Below, in pieces: positions 1 through 6,733 of a DNA stretch of 8,163 nucleotides. The DNA comes from Bacteroidota bacterium (GTDB taxonomy: Bacteria > Bacteroidota > Bacteroidia > Chitinophagales > LD1): positions 1 to 8,163 of the forward strand of contig JAQBNQ010000292.1 in the NCBI GenBank assembly GCA_028288545.1, read 5' to 3'. The notes beneath the pieces are model-generated. The model did no database searches and was not told the origin of the DNA. It worked only from the letters and a program-made list of their open reading frames with translations. Position 1 is the stretch's first letter; every line of letters starts with the position of its first letter. Position numbers and translations under genes: made by a program.

Positions 1-203
1 CTCTCAACAGTTATAGTTACCCTGTTTTTTTCCAACGCCAGGTTAATAGTTTGGCCTTGACGGAACCCCAGGTCGCGCAACCACTTTCCAATAAGTCTTA
101 TCTCCGGCACAACGATGGAGAGCCCGCTACTCGTTCTGTGTTTGGAATAAACTTTCAACTTTCGGAGCCGGTTAGAGGTGGGGCTGGTTTGTTCTAACTG
201 CAT
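1..203 (-). CDS. symE: SymE-family toxin-like protein, C-terminus cut off by the window edge
   Basis: The reading frame opens with ATG at 203-201 and stays open to the left edge, giving 67 residues with no stop. A basic N-terminal stretch (residues 11-22) leads into the SymE signature at residues 33-50, PEIRLIGKWLRDLGFRQG, followed by the beta-rich segment QTINLALEKNRVTITVE. The pattern of PxIRLxGKWL, then GF, then GQ and alternating hydrophobics is typical of Bacteroidota SymE proteins (AbrB/SpoVT-like fold). In E. coli, SymE is an SOS-induced RNA- or nucleoid-acting toxin held down by the antisense RNA SymR. That regulation is not shown here. The gene starts 8 bp after the integrase stop, so it is probably co-transcribed and carried by the same element. 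The visible part is nearly a whole domain, so little should be missing. Family assignment is firm; toxicity is inferred. Confidence 0.82.
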   Translation of the reverse strand, partial: MQLEQTSPTSNRLRKLKVYSKHRTSSGLSIVVPEIRLIGKWLRDLGFRQGQTINLALEKNRVTITVE

Positions 204-211
204 AGGTTGTT

Positions 212-1558
212 TTAGTTGAGGTTGTTAGCTAGTTGTGGTAATACTTCTTGTGTTGCGGGTGAAACCCCGGCTGCAGCTAAGGCTTCCTTCTTCGACCAGT
301 GGTTTTGCAACAAGTTCGCGTTTTCTTCCGCCGATGCTTTTAGATATGATAGGAAGACCTTCTCTGATTTGTGAGCGGTGCACTTCATGATAGTCAGTGA
401 ACTTATCCCTTCAAGGTACAGATTAGTTGCGAAGCTTCGACGGGCAGTGTGAACGGTGACACACTCCCATTTCGCCTTGCTCAAAGTTACCAGTTCACCG
501 CCACGTGTAAGGTTTGACAAAACTCTCTCGCCTAAGGAAGGACAAAGAAAGGCTATCTCCTTCAAATACTGGTTGAATTTTACATTACATATAGAAGGAG
601 GCATTGAGTTAGGGAAAGCACTGTACTTCTTCATGATGCTTCTAACCATCCAGTGCAGTGGAAGGACAACAACCTCACCCGTCTTTTGGGTCTTAATCGA
701 AATCTTATCACCGGTTATGTTTTCGGGCCCGATGTTAACCAAATCTCCGTAACGAAGGGCCGTCCAGCAACCAACTATAAATAAATCACGTACCCGTTCC
801 AATCTTTTGTTTTCGGACAAGTCGAGGTTGTACATCTCCACCAGCTCACGCTCGTTAAGGTATATCTTGTGTACAGCCTCGCGCATTACCTTAAACCGCC
901 TATGCTTAAAGGCCAAGTTTGTATTAAGCCCTCGCTCTGTCGCCTCATTCAGAAAAGTCTTTAAGGTCTTGGTATACTTTCCCACTGTGTTGTTACTTAA
1001 TTGCAGCCCTGAACCTATGAACTCTATCCACCGGTCATAAAAATGTAGGTCGACGGTGTCAAAGTCTATCGCTTTTCCGTAGTGGGGTTCAAACTCTTTT
1101 AGCCGTCTCAAGGTTTGTCGGTAAACCTGAATCGTTCCTTTCGCTATCTTCCTTCCTGTCTCGCGGTGAATTTTATTTTTTTCTGCTTCTTCTATAAAAG
1201 AATCAATGAACTGAAAAAGCGTCGGTTTTGGGGCCTCTTGCGCGTGTCTCAGCAAAACGTCAAGTATTTTTTTCAGTTCTTTTGGCTCCGGATAACGGTG
1301 GTTGTCGTTTAGGAATTTCCTAAAAGCGGTACCGGTAGTTACCTCTATATAATCAAGTCTTGCGTTAAACTCGGAGAACCCTGGAAAAGTAGACTTCACT
1401 CTTTGCCAAAACTTCTTACCCTTTTCAGTTTCAAAAAACTTTGGATGTATCTTGTCTAGTACTGCGTAGTTGAGCCTTCTGTTATTCCACCTAACAACCA
1501 TGACGATCGGCCTCTCGTCCTGTTCTGTGCTCTTTAAGTTAAAGTTGATGTTTACCAT
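212..1558 (-). CDS. Tyrosine recombinase / integrase of a Bacteroidota integrative element
   Basis: This 448-residue protein is predicted to cut and rejoin DNA at attachment sites through a phosphotyrosine intermediate. The N-terminus (MVNINFNLK, then ..YAVLDKIHPKFF) is the Arm-DNA-binding region usual in Bacteroidota integrases. A SAM-like core-binding domain spans about 110-215 and the catalytic domain about 230-415. The catalytic set is visible: R269 in TALRYGD, K292 in TQKTGE, H370 and R373 in HTARRS, H396 in TAHKSEK, and nucleophile Y405 in FLSYLK. The usual TGH before the second histidine is TAH here, which is unlikely to be damaging. Length is normal for the family. The start is chosen because the family N-terminus begins there. 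A promoter-like element lies just upstream and a SymE-like gene follows after 8 bp. The gene sits by a putative tRNA-end attachment scar, as expected for a tRNA-targeting element. Confidence 0.95.
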   Translation of the reverse strand: MVNINFNLKSTEQDERPIVMVVRWNNRRLNYAVLDKIHPKFFETEKGKKFWQRVKSTFPGFSEFNARLDYIEVTTGTAFRKFLNDNHRYPEPKELKKILDVLLRHAQEAPKPTLFQFIDSFIEEAEKNKIHRETGRKIAKGTIQVYRQTLRRLKEFEPHYGKAIDFDTVDLHFYDRWIEFIGSGLQLSNNTVGKYTKTLKTFLNEATERGLNTNLAFKHRRFKVMREAVHKIYLNERELVEMYNLDLSENKRLERVRDLFIVGCWTALRYGDLVNIGPENITGDKISIKTQKTGEVVVLPLHWMVRSIMKKYSAFPNSMPPSICNVKFNQYLKEIAFLCPSLGERVLSNLTRGGELVTLSKAKWECVTVHTARRSFATNLYLEGISSLTIMKCTAHKSEKVFLSYLKASAEENANLLQNHWSKKEALAAAGVSPATQEVLPQLANNLN

Positions 1559-1800
1559 GCTTTTACTTTTTTAAAAACTTACTGCTATAACCGTGCAAGC
1601 CAAACATTCACGGATATATTGTCTGAAATAATTTGTTTTCTTTGCAGTGGAGAGATTTTCGAGCCAGGTGCGGTCAGAGGGGCGGAAATTTCTAACTGGC
1701 CTTTTAAAACTCCGAGAGCTCTTACAAGACGTCTGATGACAGAGTTGCAGGGCTCGCGGAGCGGTGGTTACCCGTTGGCAAAAACATAAAATATGCGACA
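1559..1800. other. Gene-free end of the putative element, with an imperfect inverted repeat
   Basis: I see no convincing coding region between the integrase start and the tRNA-like scar. The stretch is locally GC-rich around 1660-1775. It holds an imperfect inverted repeat, CTCCGAGAGCTC (1710-1721) against GGGCTCGCGGAG (1750-1761), with 10 of 12 positions pairing. Inside its loop is the 8-bp palindrome AGACGTCT (1727-1734). Its position between an integrase and a putative crossover site suits integrase or accessory-factor binding, but no known arm-site consensus is recognised. A structured RNA is the alternative. Confidence 0.4.
1574..1604 (-). promoter_or_regulatory. Candidate Bacteroidota sigma-ABfr promoter for the integrase
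   Basis: On the minus strand TTTG (1604-1601) is followed after exactly 19 nt by TAAGTTTT (1581-1574). The Bacteroidota vegetative consensus is TTTG, about 19 nt, then TAnnTTTG. Only the final G of the -7 box is missing. The implied transcription start lies roughly 10 nt before the integrase ATG, giving a very short A-rich leader, which is common in this phylum. The call is by motif only. Confidence 0.4.
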
Positions 1801-1816
1801 GCTCAGGTGGGACCAC
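1801..1816 (+). other. tRNA 3'-end fragment, putative right attachment site (attR)
   Basis: The sequence GCTCAGGTGGGACCAC reads like the end of a tRNA: last bases of a T-loop, T-stem 3' strand TCAGG (1803-1807), acceptor 3' strand TGGGACC (1808-1814) and discriminator A (1815). It would pair with a tRNA beginning GGTCCCA. From memory this resembles the 3' end of CAU-anticodon tRNAs in Bacteroidota; the exact species cannot be fixed here. No T-loop, anticodon or D-arm precedes it, so it is not a gene. A strong terminator begins one base later, as behind a tRNA gene. Together with the neighbouring integrase this fits the duplicated target end left when an element integrates into a tRNA gene. 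The intact tRNA would lie beyond the left edge. Confidence 0.55.
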
Positions 1817-1850
1817 AAACCTATCCATATAAAATGGATAGGTTTTTTTT
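1817..1850 (+). terminator. Rho-independent terminator, plus-strand orientation
   Basis: AAACCTATCCAT (1817-1828) and ATGGATAGGTTT (1834-1845) form a perfect 12-bp stem around a 5-nt loop. An unbroken run of eight T (1843-1850) overlaps the stem end on the plus strand. In the minus direction only TTT follows the stem, so termination of the repair operon from the right would be weaker, though still possible. No intact plus-strand gene precedes it, so it probably ended the transcript of the tRNA whose 3' end lies at 1801-1816. Confidence 0.8.
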
Positions 1851-1856
1851 ATGGAC

Positions 1857-1924
1857 AAATTTTATCCATCAGCCAATTATCATCCAATGCCGATGCAAAG
1901 TCGTTTCGGATGGATGAAAATTTT
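1857..1924. repeat. Imperfect inverted repeat downstream of pdeM
   Basis: AAATTTTATCCATC (1857-1870) faces GATGGATGAAAATTTT (1909-1924). The 14-base arm pairs fully except for one extra base in the second arm, with a loop of about 38 nt. It lies between the pdeM stop and the terminator hairpin, within the 3' untranslated region of the operon. The motif ATGGAT or its complement also occurs at about 1823, 1834, 1864, 1910 and 1942. It may fold in the transcript end, but no T-run marks it as a classical terminator. Confidence 0.35.
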
Positions 1925-1958
1925 GATGGCAAATTAGTTGAATGGATAGCTTTGGGGT

Positions 1959-2597
1959 TTATTTCGTTCGCAAACGTATTACTTCGTTTTCAAGAATAAT
2001 AAATATCTTATCCTGGTGTAATGGTTTTACCATAGCCAGCCCCGTAAATTTACCAAATGCAGGAAGGGTACAGGAGGTAGATGTAAAATGGAAACAAGGC
2101 AGTTTAATGCTTTGTTTTCCGGCACCATTTATACGTACACCGGGATGCAGATGCCCGCTAAAACAAAACTCCCCGATATCATCCCTGCACTCATGCGAAA
2201 AGGCAAAGCCATCAATCACTAATGTTTCTTCTACCTCAATATCCATTTCTTTATAAAACCTTGCCGGCATAATATCGTGGTTGCCTTTGATCAATAAAAT
2301 GTCCGGCCTTTTAAATTGCGAACGCCAGATATCGAAAATTGAAACTTCAGCATTATGTGCGCTATGGAACATATCTCCTACTATAATCATCTGCCGCGGG
2401 TGGTACTTATCTATCAACTGGCTTAAACAATTCAGTTCATCATTCAATGCGCCCTGGGGCAGTGCAATGCCGGCTTTTCTGAAATGCATAACTTTGCCGA
2501 GGTGTAGATCAGAAAGAATAAGTGCTTCCTGCTCTTTCCAGAAAATAGCTTTTTGTGGGAGTAATAAAAAATGGTTATCGGCAATAACTATCTGCAT
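1959..2597 (-). CDS. pdeM: Ligase-associated DNA damage response endonuclease PdeM (metallophosphoesterase)
   Basis: This 212-residue calcineurin-like phosphoesterase is predicted to be a two-metal, manganese-dependent DNA endonuclease working with the upstream helicase and ligase. The full metal-binding set is present: D30 and H32 in SDLHLGK, D75 in VGDMFHS, N106 and H107 in GNHD, H135 in FSHE, and H149 and H151 in GHLHPG. Length and motif spacing match the PdeM family, whose P. putida member has Mn-dependent nuclease activity. No signal peptide is visible, so it is cytoplasmic. The ATG lies 6 bp after the helicase stop, with a purine-rich AGAGAAAAG stretch in the helicase 3' end as a likely ribosome site. 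It is the last gene of the operon. The downstream 100 bp lead into the terminator and tRNA-like scar. Function is well supported by motifs and context; the natural substrate is not known. Confidence 0.94.
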   Translation of the reverse strand: MQIVIADNHFLLLPQKAIFWKEQEALILSDLHLGKVMHFRKAGIALPQGALNDELNCLSQLIDKYHPRQMIIVGDMFHSAHNAEVSIFDIWRSQFKRPDILLIKGNHDIMPARFYKEMDIEVEETLVIDGFAFSHECRDDIGEFCFSGHLHPGVRINGAGKQSIKLPCFHFTSTSCTLPAFGKFTGLAMVKPLHQDKIFIILENEVIRLRTK

Positions 2598-2603
2598 TAA
2601 CGC

Positions 2604-5087
2604 TTAACTTTTCTCTAACTGCAACTGCATTTTTTTAACCCGGTCAGATAATTCTTCGCTGCTCAGGTTTTCGCGCATCGAATCTACTTTAATAGGAAAT
2701 GCGAAGGGAGTGAATTTTGGCGGATATTTTAAAACGATGATAGACTGATATATCCTGTCCATTGCCTGGCGCAGGCGCACTTCTTCAATCTGGTAATTAA
2801 ATGCTTCGGAATAGGCCTGTTTTAGCAACAGGTTATTTCTATCATACTCATTAAACACAGTAAACAATAACGAAGAGGAAGATTGCAAATGTTTGCGTTT
2901 AACATTGGCGCCCGGAAATCCTTTAAATATCAACCCTGCAATAACAGCAATATCGCGGAATTTACGGCGGGCCATTTCAGTAGCGTTGACACTCTTAGTT
3001 ATATCATCTATCAGGTTATCTGTACTGAAAAGCTCCTGAATGATTGTATTGTCCATCGGTATTTCCTGGTCGCACAGCAATTCAAAGCCATAATCATTCA
3101 TTGCAATAGAAAACGTAAGCGGTTTAATTCTGCTTAGCCTGTACGCAAGTAACGCGGCCATTACTTCGTGCACTAAGCGTCCTTCAAAGGGATATGCAAA
3201 CAGGTGATGTCCTTCTTTAGTAATAATATATTCCAGCAAGGTTTCATTTTCGCCGGGCACGTGCGATAGCTTTTTCTGCAAATCAAAAATGGGTTTCAAC
3301 GCTTTAATTTCATCTTCCTGCTTAGCGACAGGTGCGGTGGCAGTTTCATAAATGAAACGTAATACCGCCCCCAGGTTGGCACTTAAAGGCATCCGTCCGC
3401 CATTCCAGCTTGGAACTATGGAAGTTTTGGCCTTTGATTTTCTGACAAGTACATCGAGGTCTTTTATTCTTACAAATAATAAGTGCCTGCCAGCCAACGA
3501 AAACACTTCGCCGGGTTGCAAACGCGATATAAATCTTTCTTCAATTACACCAATATAACCTCCGCTTATAAACTTTACCTTCAGCATTACATCGCTTACA
3601 ATAGTACCAATGCTCATGCGGTGGCGCATAGCCAGTTTGCGGTCTTTAATTTTGTAAAGTCCATCTTCAATCTCTACCTTTTTGTATTCATCATAGCTGC
3701 CCAGCGAACTTCCCCCGGTGGTAATAAAATTGAGTAACCAGTTCCATTCTTCTATTGAAATATCTTTGTAGCTGAATGTGCTCAAAACCTCATCATAAGT
3801 CTTTTGCGGAGTAAACCCATCGCCTACGGCAAGGGTGCAGAGGTATTGTATTAAAACATCGTAAGCATGTGTAACCGGTTCACGCTGTTCCAGTATCTGG
3901 TTACGAATTGCATATTTCAGAGCTGCAGCTTCCGCCAACTCTAAAGAATGTGTAGGCAGAAAATAAATCTTACTTACCGAACCGGGAGAATGACCGCTGC
4001 GGCCCGCGCGTTGCAAAAAGCGGGCAACTCCTTTTGGCGAACCGATTTGAATAACGGTGTCAACCGGCCGAAAGTCAACACCCAGGTCAAGCGAGGAAGT
4101 ACATACTACTACTTTTAATATGCCTTTATGCAAGGCGTCCTCCACCCAATTACGCATTTCAGTATCCACTGAACCATGGTGTAATGCTATAAGGCCGGCC
4201 AGTTCGGGATGGGTGTTAAGCAGGGTATGAAACCACAATTCAGACAAGCCCCTGGTATTGGTAAATAGCAAAGTAGTTTTGCTCTGTTCAATGATTGGCA
4301 GTACTTTCTCAACCAGCTTAATACCTAAATGGCCCGCCCACGGAAATCTTTCAATCTCATCAGGGAAAATAGATTCTATTTCAAGCCGCTTGGTTATATC
4401 CGCTCTTATAATAACGCCTTCCTTATGGTTACTACCTAAAGCAACTTCCATGGCCTGGTCAAGATTGCCGATGGTGGCGCTGATGGCCCATACCCGAAGC
4501 CTGGTATCAATTTTTGGATTATTTAGTTGAAGACTTTTAATGTGCGCAATAGCCAACTCGGCCTGTACTCCGCGCTTACTTCCTAACAGTTCATGCCATT
4601 CATCAATTACTACGGTGTGTACTTTCTCAAAATATTTAGCATGGTCTTTTTGTGCGATAAGCAGGTGCAAGCTTTCGGGAGTGGTAATGATCACCTCCGG
4701 CATTTGATTTTTTTGCTTAGCCCGCTCGGTGGCCGAAGTATCGCCGCTACGTAAGCCAATATTCCAGGGTAGTGATATTGCATCGCAAACTTCCTGCATA
4801 GCGCGTTGTATGTCCTTAGCTAATGCCCGAAGAGGCGTTACCCATATTAATTGCAGGCCATTTAGTTTTTTGGTTTGCCATGTTTTTGGATGTTGGTTTA
4901 TCCATTCAATTAAGACCGGCATAAACAAGGCAAAGGTTTTTCCGTAACCGGTAGGGGCGTTCAATAAGCCGGATTTACCCCCAAGATGTTGTTGCCAGGT
5001 TTGGCGCTGAAAGTCAAAAGCCTGCCAGCCATTGGCATCAAACCACTGCAATATCACTTCTTCTCCAATGGAAAGCTTCTTCTTCAT
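2604..5087 (-). CDS. Ligase-associated DNA damage response DExH helicase (Lhr-Core type)
   Basis: This 827-residue protein is a superfamily 2 ATPase of the Lhr-Core class, which moves 3' to 5' on single-stranded DNA. RecA domain 1 holds the Q-motif-like FQRQTWQ (26-32), Walker A APTGYGKT (44-51), TPLRALAKD (84-92), the DExH box DEWH (162-165) and SAT (203-205). RecA domain 2 holds LLFTNTRG (273-280), LHHGSVD (302-308), LDLGVDF (333-339) and motif VI QRAGRSGH (359-366). A winged-helix region follows to about 480, then the Lhr CORE domain with GGYIGVIEE (509-517) and WNGGRMPLS (561-569). Length is right for Lhr-Core and far shorter than the full Lhr of about 1500 residues. ATG overlaps the ligase stop as ATGA, implying translational coupling. 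No catalytic residue appears lost. Confidence 0.95.
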   Translation of the reverse strand: MKKKLSIGEEVILQWFDANGWQAFDFQRQTWQQHLGGKSGLLNAPTGYGKTFALFMPVLIEWINQHPKTWQTKKLNGLQLIWVTPLRALAKDIQRAMQEVCDAISLPWNIGLRSGDTSATERAKQKNQMPEVIITTPESLHLLIAQKDHAKYFEKVHTVVIDEWHELLGSKRGVQAELAIAHIKSLQLNNPKIDTRLRVWAISATIGNLDQAMEVALGSNHKEGVIIRADITKRLEIESIFPDEIERFPWAGHLGIKLVEKVLPIIEQSKTTLLFTNTRGLSELWFHTLLNTHPELAGLIALHHGSVDTEMRNWVEDALHKGILKVVVCTSSLDLGVDFRPVDTVIQIGSPKGVARFLQRAGRSGHSPGSVSKIYFLPTHSLELAEAAALKYAIRNQILEQREPVTHAYDVLIQYLCTLAVGDGFTPQKTYDEVLSTFSYKDISIEEWNWLLNFITTGGSSLGSYDEYKKVEIEDGLYKIKDRKLAMRHRMSIGTIVSDVMLKVKFISGGYIGVIEERFISRLQPGEVFSLAGRHLLFVRIKDLDVLVRKSKAKTSIVPSWNGGRMPLSANLGAVLRFIYETATAPVAKQEDEIKALKPIFDLQKKLSHVPGENETLLEYIITKEGHHLFAYPFEGRLVHEVMAALLAYRLSRIKPLTFSIAMNDYGFELLCDQEIPMDNTIIQELFSTDNLIDDITKSVNATEMARRKFRDIAVIAGLIFKGFPGANVKRKHLQSSSSLLFTVFNEYDRNNLLLKQAYSEAFNYQIEEVRLRQAMDRIYQSIIVLKYPPKFTPFAFPIKVDSMRENLSSEELSDRVKKMQLQLEKS

Positions 5088-6733
5088 TCAGTATCAGCAA
5101 CGGCATTGCCATAAGTCCTTAACAGCGCCTTTAAATCATCTAATGTATTTATCTCATCAACGGTTTTATCCTTTCTAAAACGCAACATGCGTGGAAACCT
5201 TACAGCCACGCCCGACTTATGCCGGTTGCTGGCAGCAATGCCCTCAAATCCTATTTCAAAAACCAATTCAGGTTTTACGGTCCGCACCGGGCCGAATTTT
5301 TCAAGAATATTTTTCTTAATAAACGCATCTACTTCATTAAACTCTTTATCCGTTAACCCCGAATAGGCCTTGGTAAAAGTAACCAGATTATTACCAGCAT
5401 CCTTCACGGCAAAAGTGTAATCAGTGTAAAGGTTCGACCTGCGGCCATGTCCTTTTTGCGCGGCAACTAAAACACAATCAATAGAAAGTGGATCTACCTT
5501 CCATTTCCACCAATCACCGCGCTTTCTGCCGGCCTGGTAAATGGAGTTTTTCTTTTTAAGCATCAGTCCCTCGCTTATCATGTTCCGCGATTGTAGTCTT
5601 AATGCAACTAGTTCATCCCAATCTGTAAATGCAATGAGAGGGGATATCTGCAACGTAAAATCAGCTGGCTGCTTAGCGGTTTCCATTTCAAACCTTTGTG
5701 AAACATCCCTGTAAAGCACTTCCAAAGCACTGCGCCTTTCTGCCTGCGTTTTGCTGCGGATATCTTCGCTGTTCAACTCTAGTATATCATACATCAAAAA
5801 TGCAACCGGTGCATCATGCAATATTTTTTTGGTGATATTTTTTCTTCCTATGCGTGTCTGCAAAGCACTGAACGGAAGTGGTTTTCCTTCTCTAAAACAT
5901 ATTATTTCGCCATCAAGCGCGGTGCCATCAGGTAACAAATTTTGCAGTACCTGGTATTCTGGAAATTTGTCTGTCATTAACTCTTCGCCGCGGCTCCATA
6001 CAAAAACTTCCCCCTTCCGTTTTATAATTTGCCCGCGTATACCATCCCATTTCCATTCGGCCTGCCAATCGCTTGGGTTGCCTAAATTTTTAATATCCTC
6101 ATCCAGCGGATAGGCCAGGTAAAACGGGTAAGGTTTGCTGGCGTCTGTATCAACATGGTCGCCGCTTATCAACTCATTAAAAGATATTTTGGCGGGGTCC
6201 CAGTTACCACTTAACCGGTGGCTCATTACCTGCGCATCTGTATTGTAATTTTTGGCCAAAGCATTTATAACCAAAGCAGCCGATACACCAATACGGAACG
6301 AACCGCTCATCAGCTTATTAAACACAAAACGCTCACGGGTACCTAACTCTTTCCATGCGTTTGAGATGGCTTCTTTCTTTTCCTGTTCGTTTTTTCCCTC
6401 CAGGTTTACCAGGTAATTAATCCAGTAGCTTAAAGGCTTATCGCTCTGGCTATCCGATTCAGGAAGTATCAATGCAATGGTTTCGCTCAGGTCGCCTACG
6501 GCCTGGTAGCTTTCTTCAAATAACCATAAGGGCAGGCCGGCAATTTCAGCGCACCATCCGTGTAGTTTGGTTGAGCTGACAGTTCTTCGCGGGCGCCTTC
6601 CCGTAAAGAGGGCCAGCATCCAAATTTTATCTTCCTCCCGGGCATTATTAAAATAGCGAATAATGGCACTCACCTTTTCGTTGGTTTTGGTGCTTGCCGA
6701 AACTTCATCAATTAACGTTGCAAACTGTTTCAT
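5084..6733 (-). CDS. ATP-dependent DNA ligase of the ligase-associated repair cassette
   Basis: This 549-residue ligase seals nicks through a lysine-AMP intermediate. It is additional to the NAD-dependent LigA expected elsewhere in the genome. An N-terminal helical DNA-binding domain (about 1-175, including GRRPRR and GSFRIGVSAALV) precedes the nucleotidyltransferase core. Visible motifs are I KWDG with catalytic K228, Ia SRGEE with R248, III LDGEI with E276, IIIa FLMYDI (312-317), IV EGLMLK (388-393) and V WWKWKVDP (408-415). The OB-fold domain ends with motif VI RFPRMLRFRKDK (512-523). This architecture and length match the single-polypeptide ligases linked to the Exo, helicase and PdeM genes, not a Ku/LigD system, because no polymerase or phosphoesterase domain is fused. 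Its ATG overlaps the exonuclease stop as ATGA, and its own stop overlaps the helicase start in the same way. Confidence 0.96.
   Translation of the reverse strand: MKQFATLIDEVSASTKTNEKVSAIIRYFNNAREEDKIWMLALFTGRRPRRTVSSTKLHGWCAEIAGLPLWLFEESYQAVGDLSETIALILPESDSQSDKPLSYWINYLVNLEGKNEQEKKEAISNAWKELGTRERFVFNKLMSGSFRIGVSAALVINALAKNYNTDAQVMSHRLSGNWDPAKISFNELISGDHVDTDASKPYPFYLAYPLDEDIKNLGNPSDWQAEWKWDGIRGQIIKRKGEVFVWSRGEELMTDKFPEYQVLQNLLPDGTALDGEIICFREGKPLPFSALQTRIGRKNITKKILHDAPVAFLMYDILELNSEDIRSKTQAERRSALEVLYRDVSQRFEMETAKQPADFTLQISPLIAFTDWDELVALRLQSRNMISEGLMLKKKNSIYQAGRKRGDWWKWKVDPLSIDCVLVAAQKGHGRRSNLYTDYTFAVKDAGNNLVTFTKAYSGLTDKEFNEVDAFIKKNILEKFGPVRTVKPELVFEIGFEGIAASNRHKSGVAVRFPRMLRFRKDKTVDEINTLDDLKALLRTYGNAVADTE

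Noticed and set aside
456..1312. Plus-strand open frames opposite the integrase
   Set aside because: They are antisense to a confident conserved gene, have low-complexity Phe/Leu/Ser-rich products and no domain features.
1801..1816. An intact tRNA gene at the plus-strand tRNA-like sequence
   Set aside because: No T-loop, anticodon stem or D-arm can be built from the upstream bases. Only the last 13 to 16 nt resemble a tRNA.
1571..1858. A 95-codon minus-strand open frame between integrase and pdeM
   Set aside because: It starts with TTG inside the terminator, runs through the terminator stem and the tRNA-like scar, and its product is rich in Cys, Ser and Arg with no recognisable domain.
5751..6113. 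A 120-codon plus-strand frame opposite the ligase
   Set aside because: It is a shadow of the ligase catalytic core, where motifs I to IIIa are clear on the minus strand.
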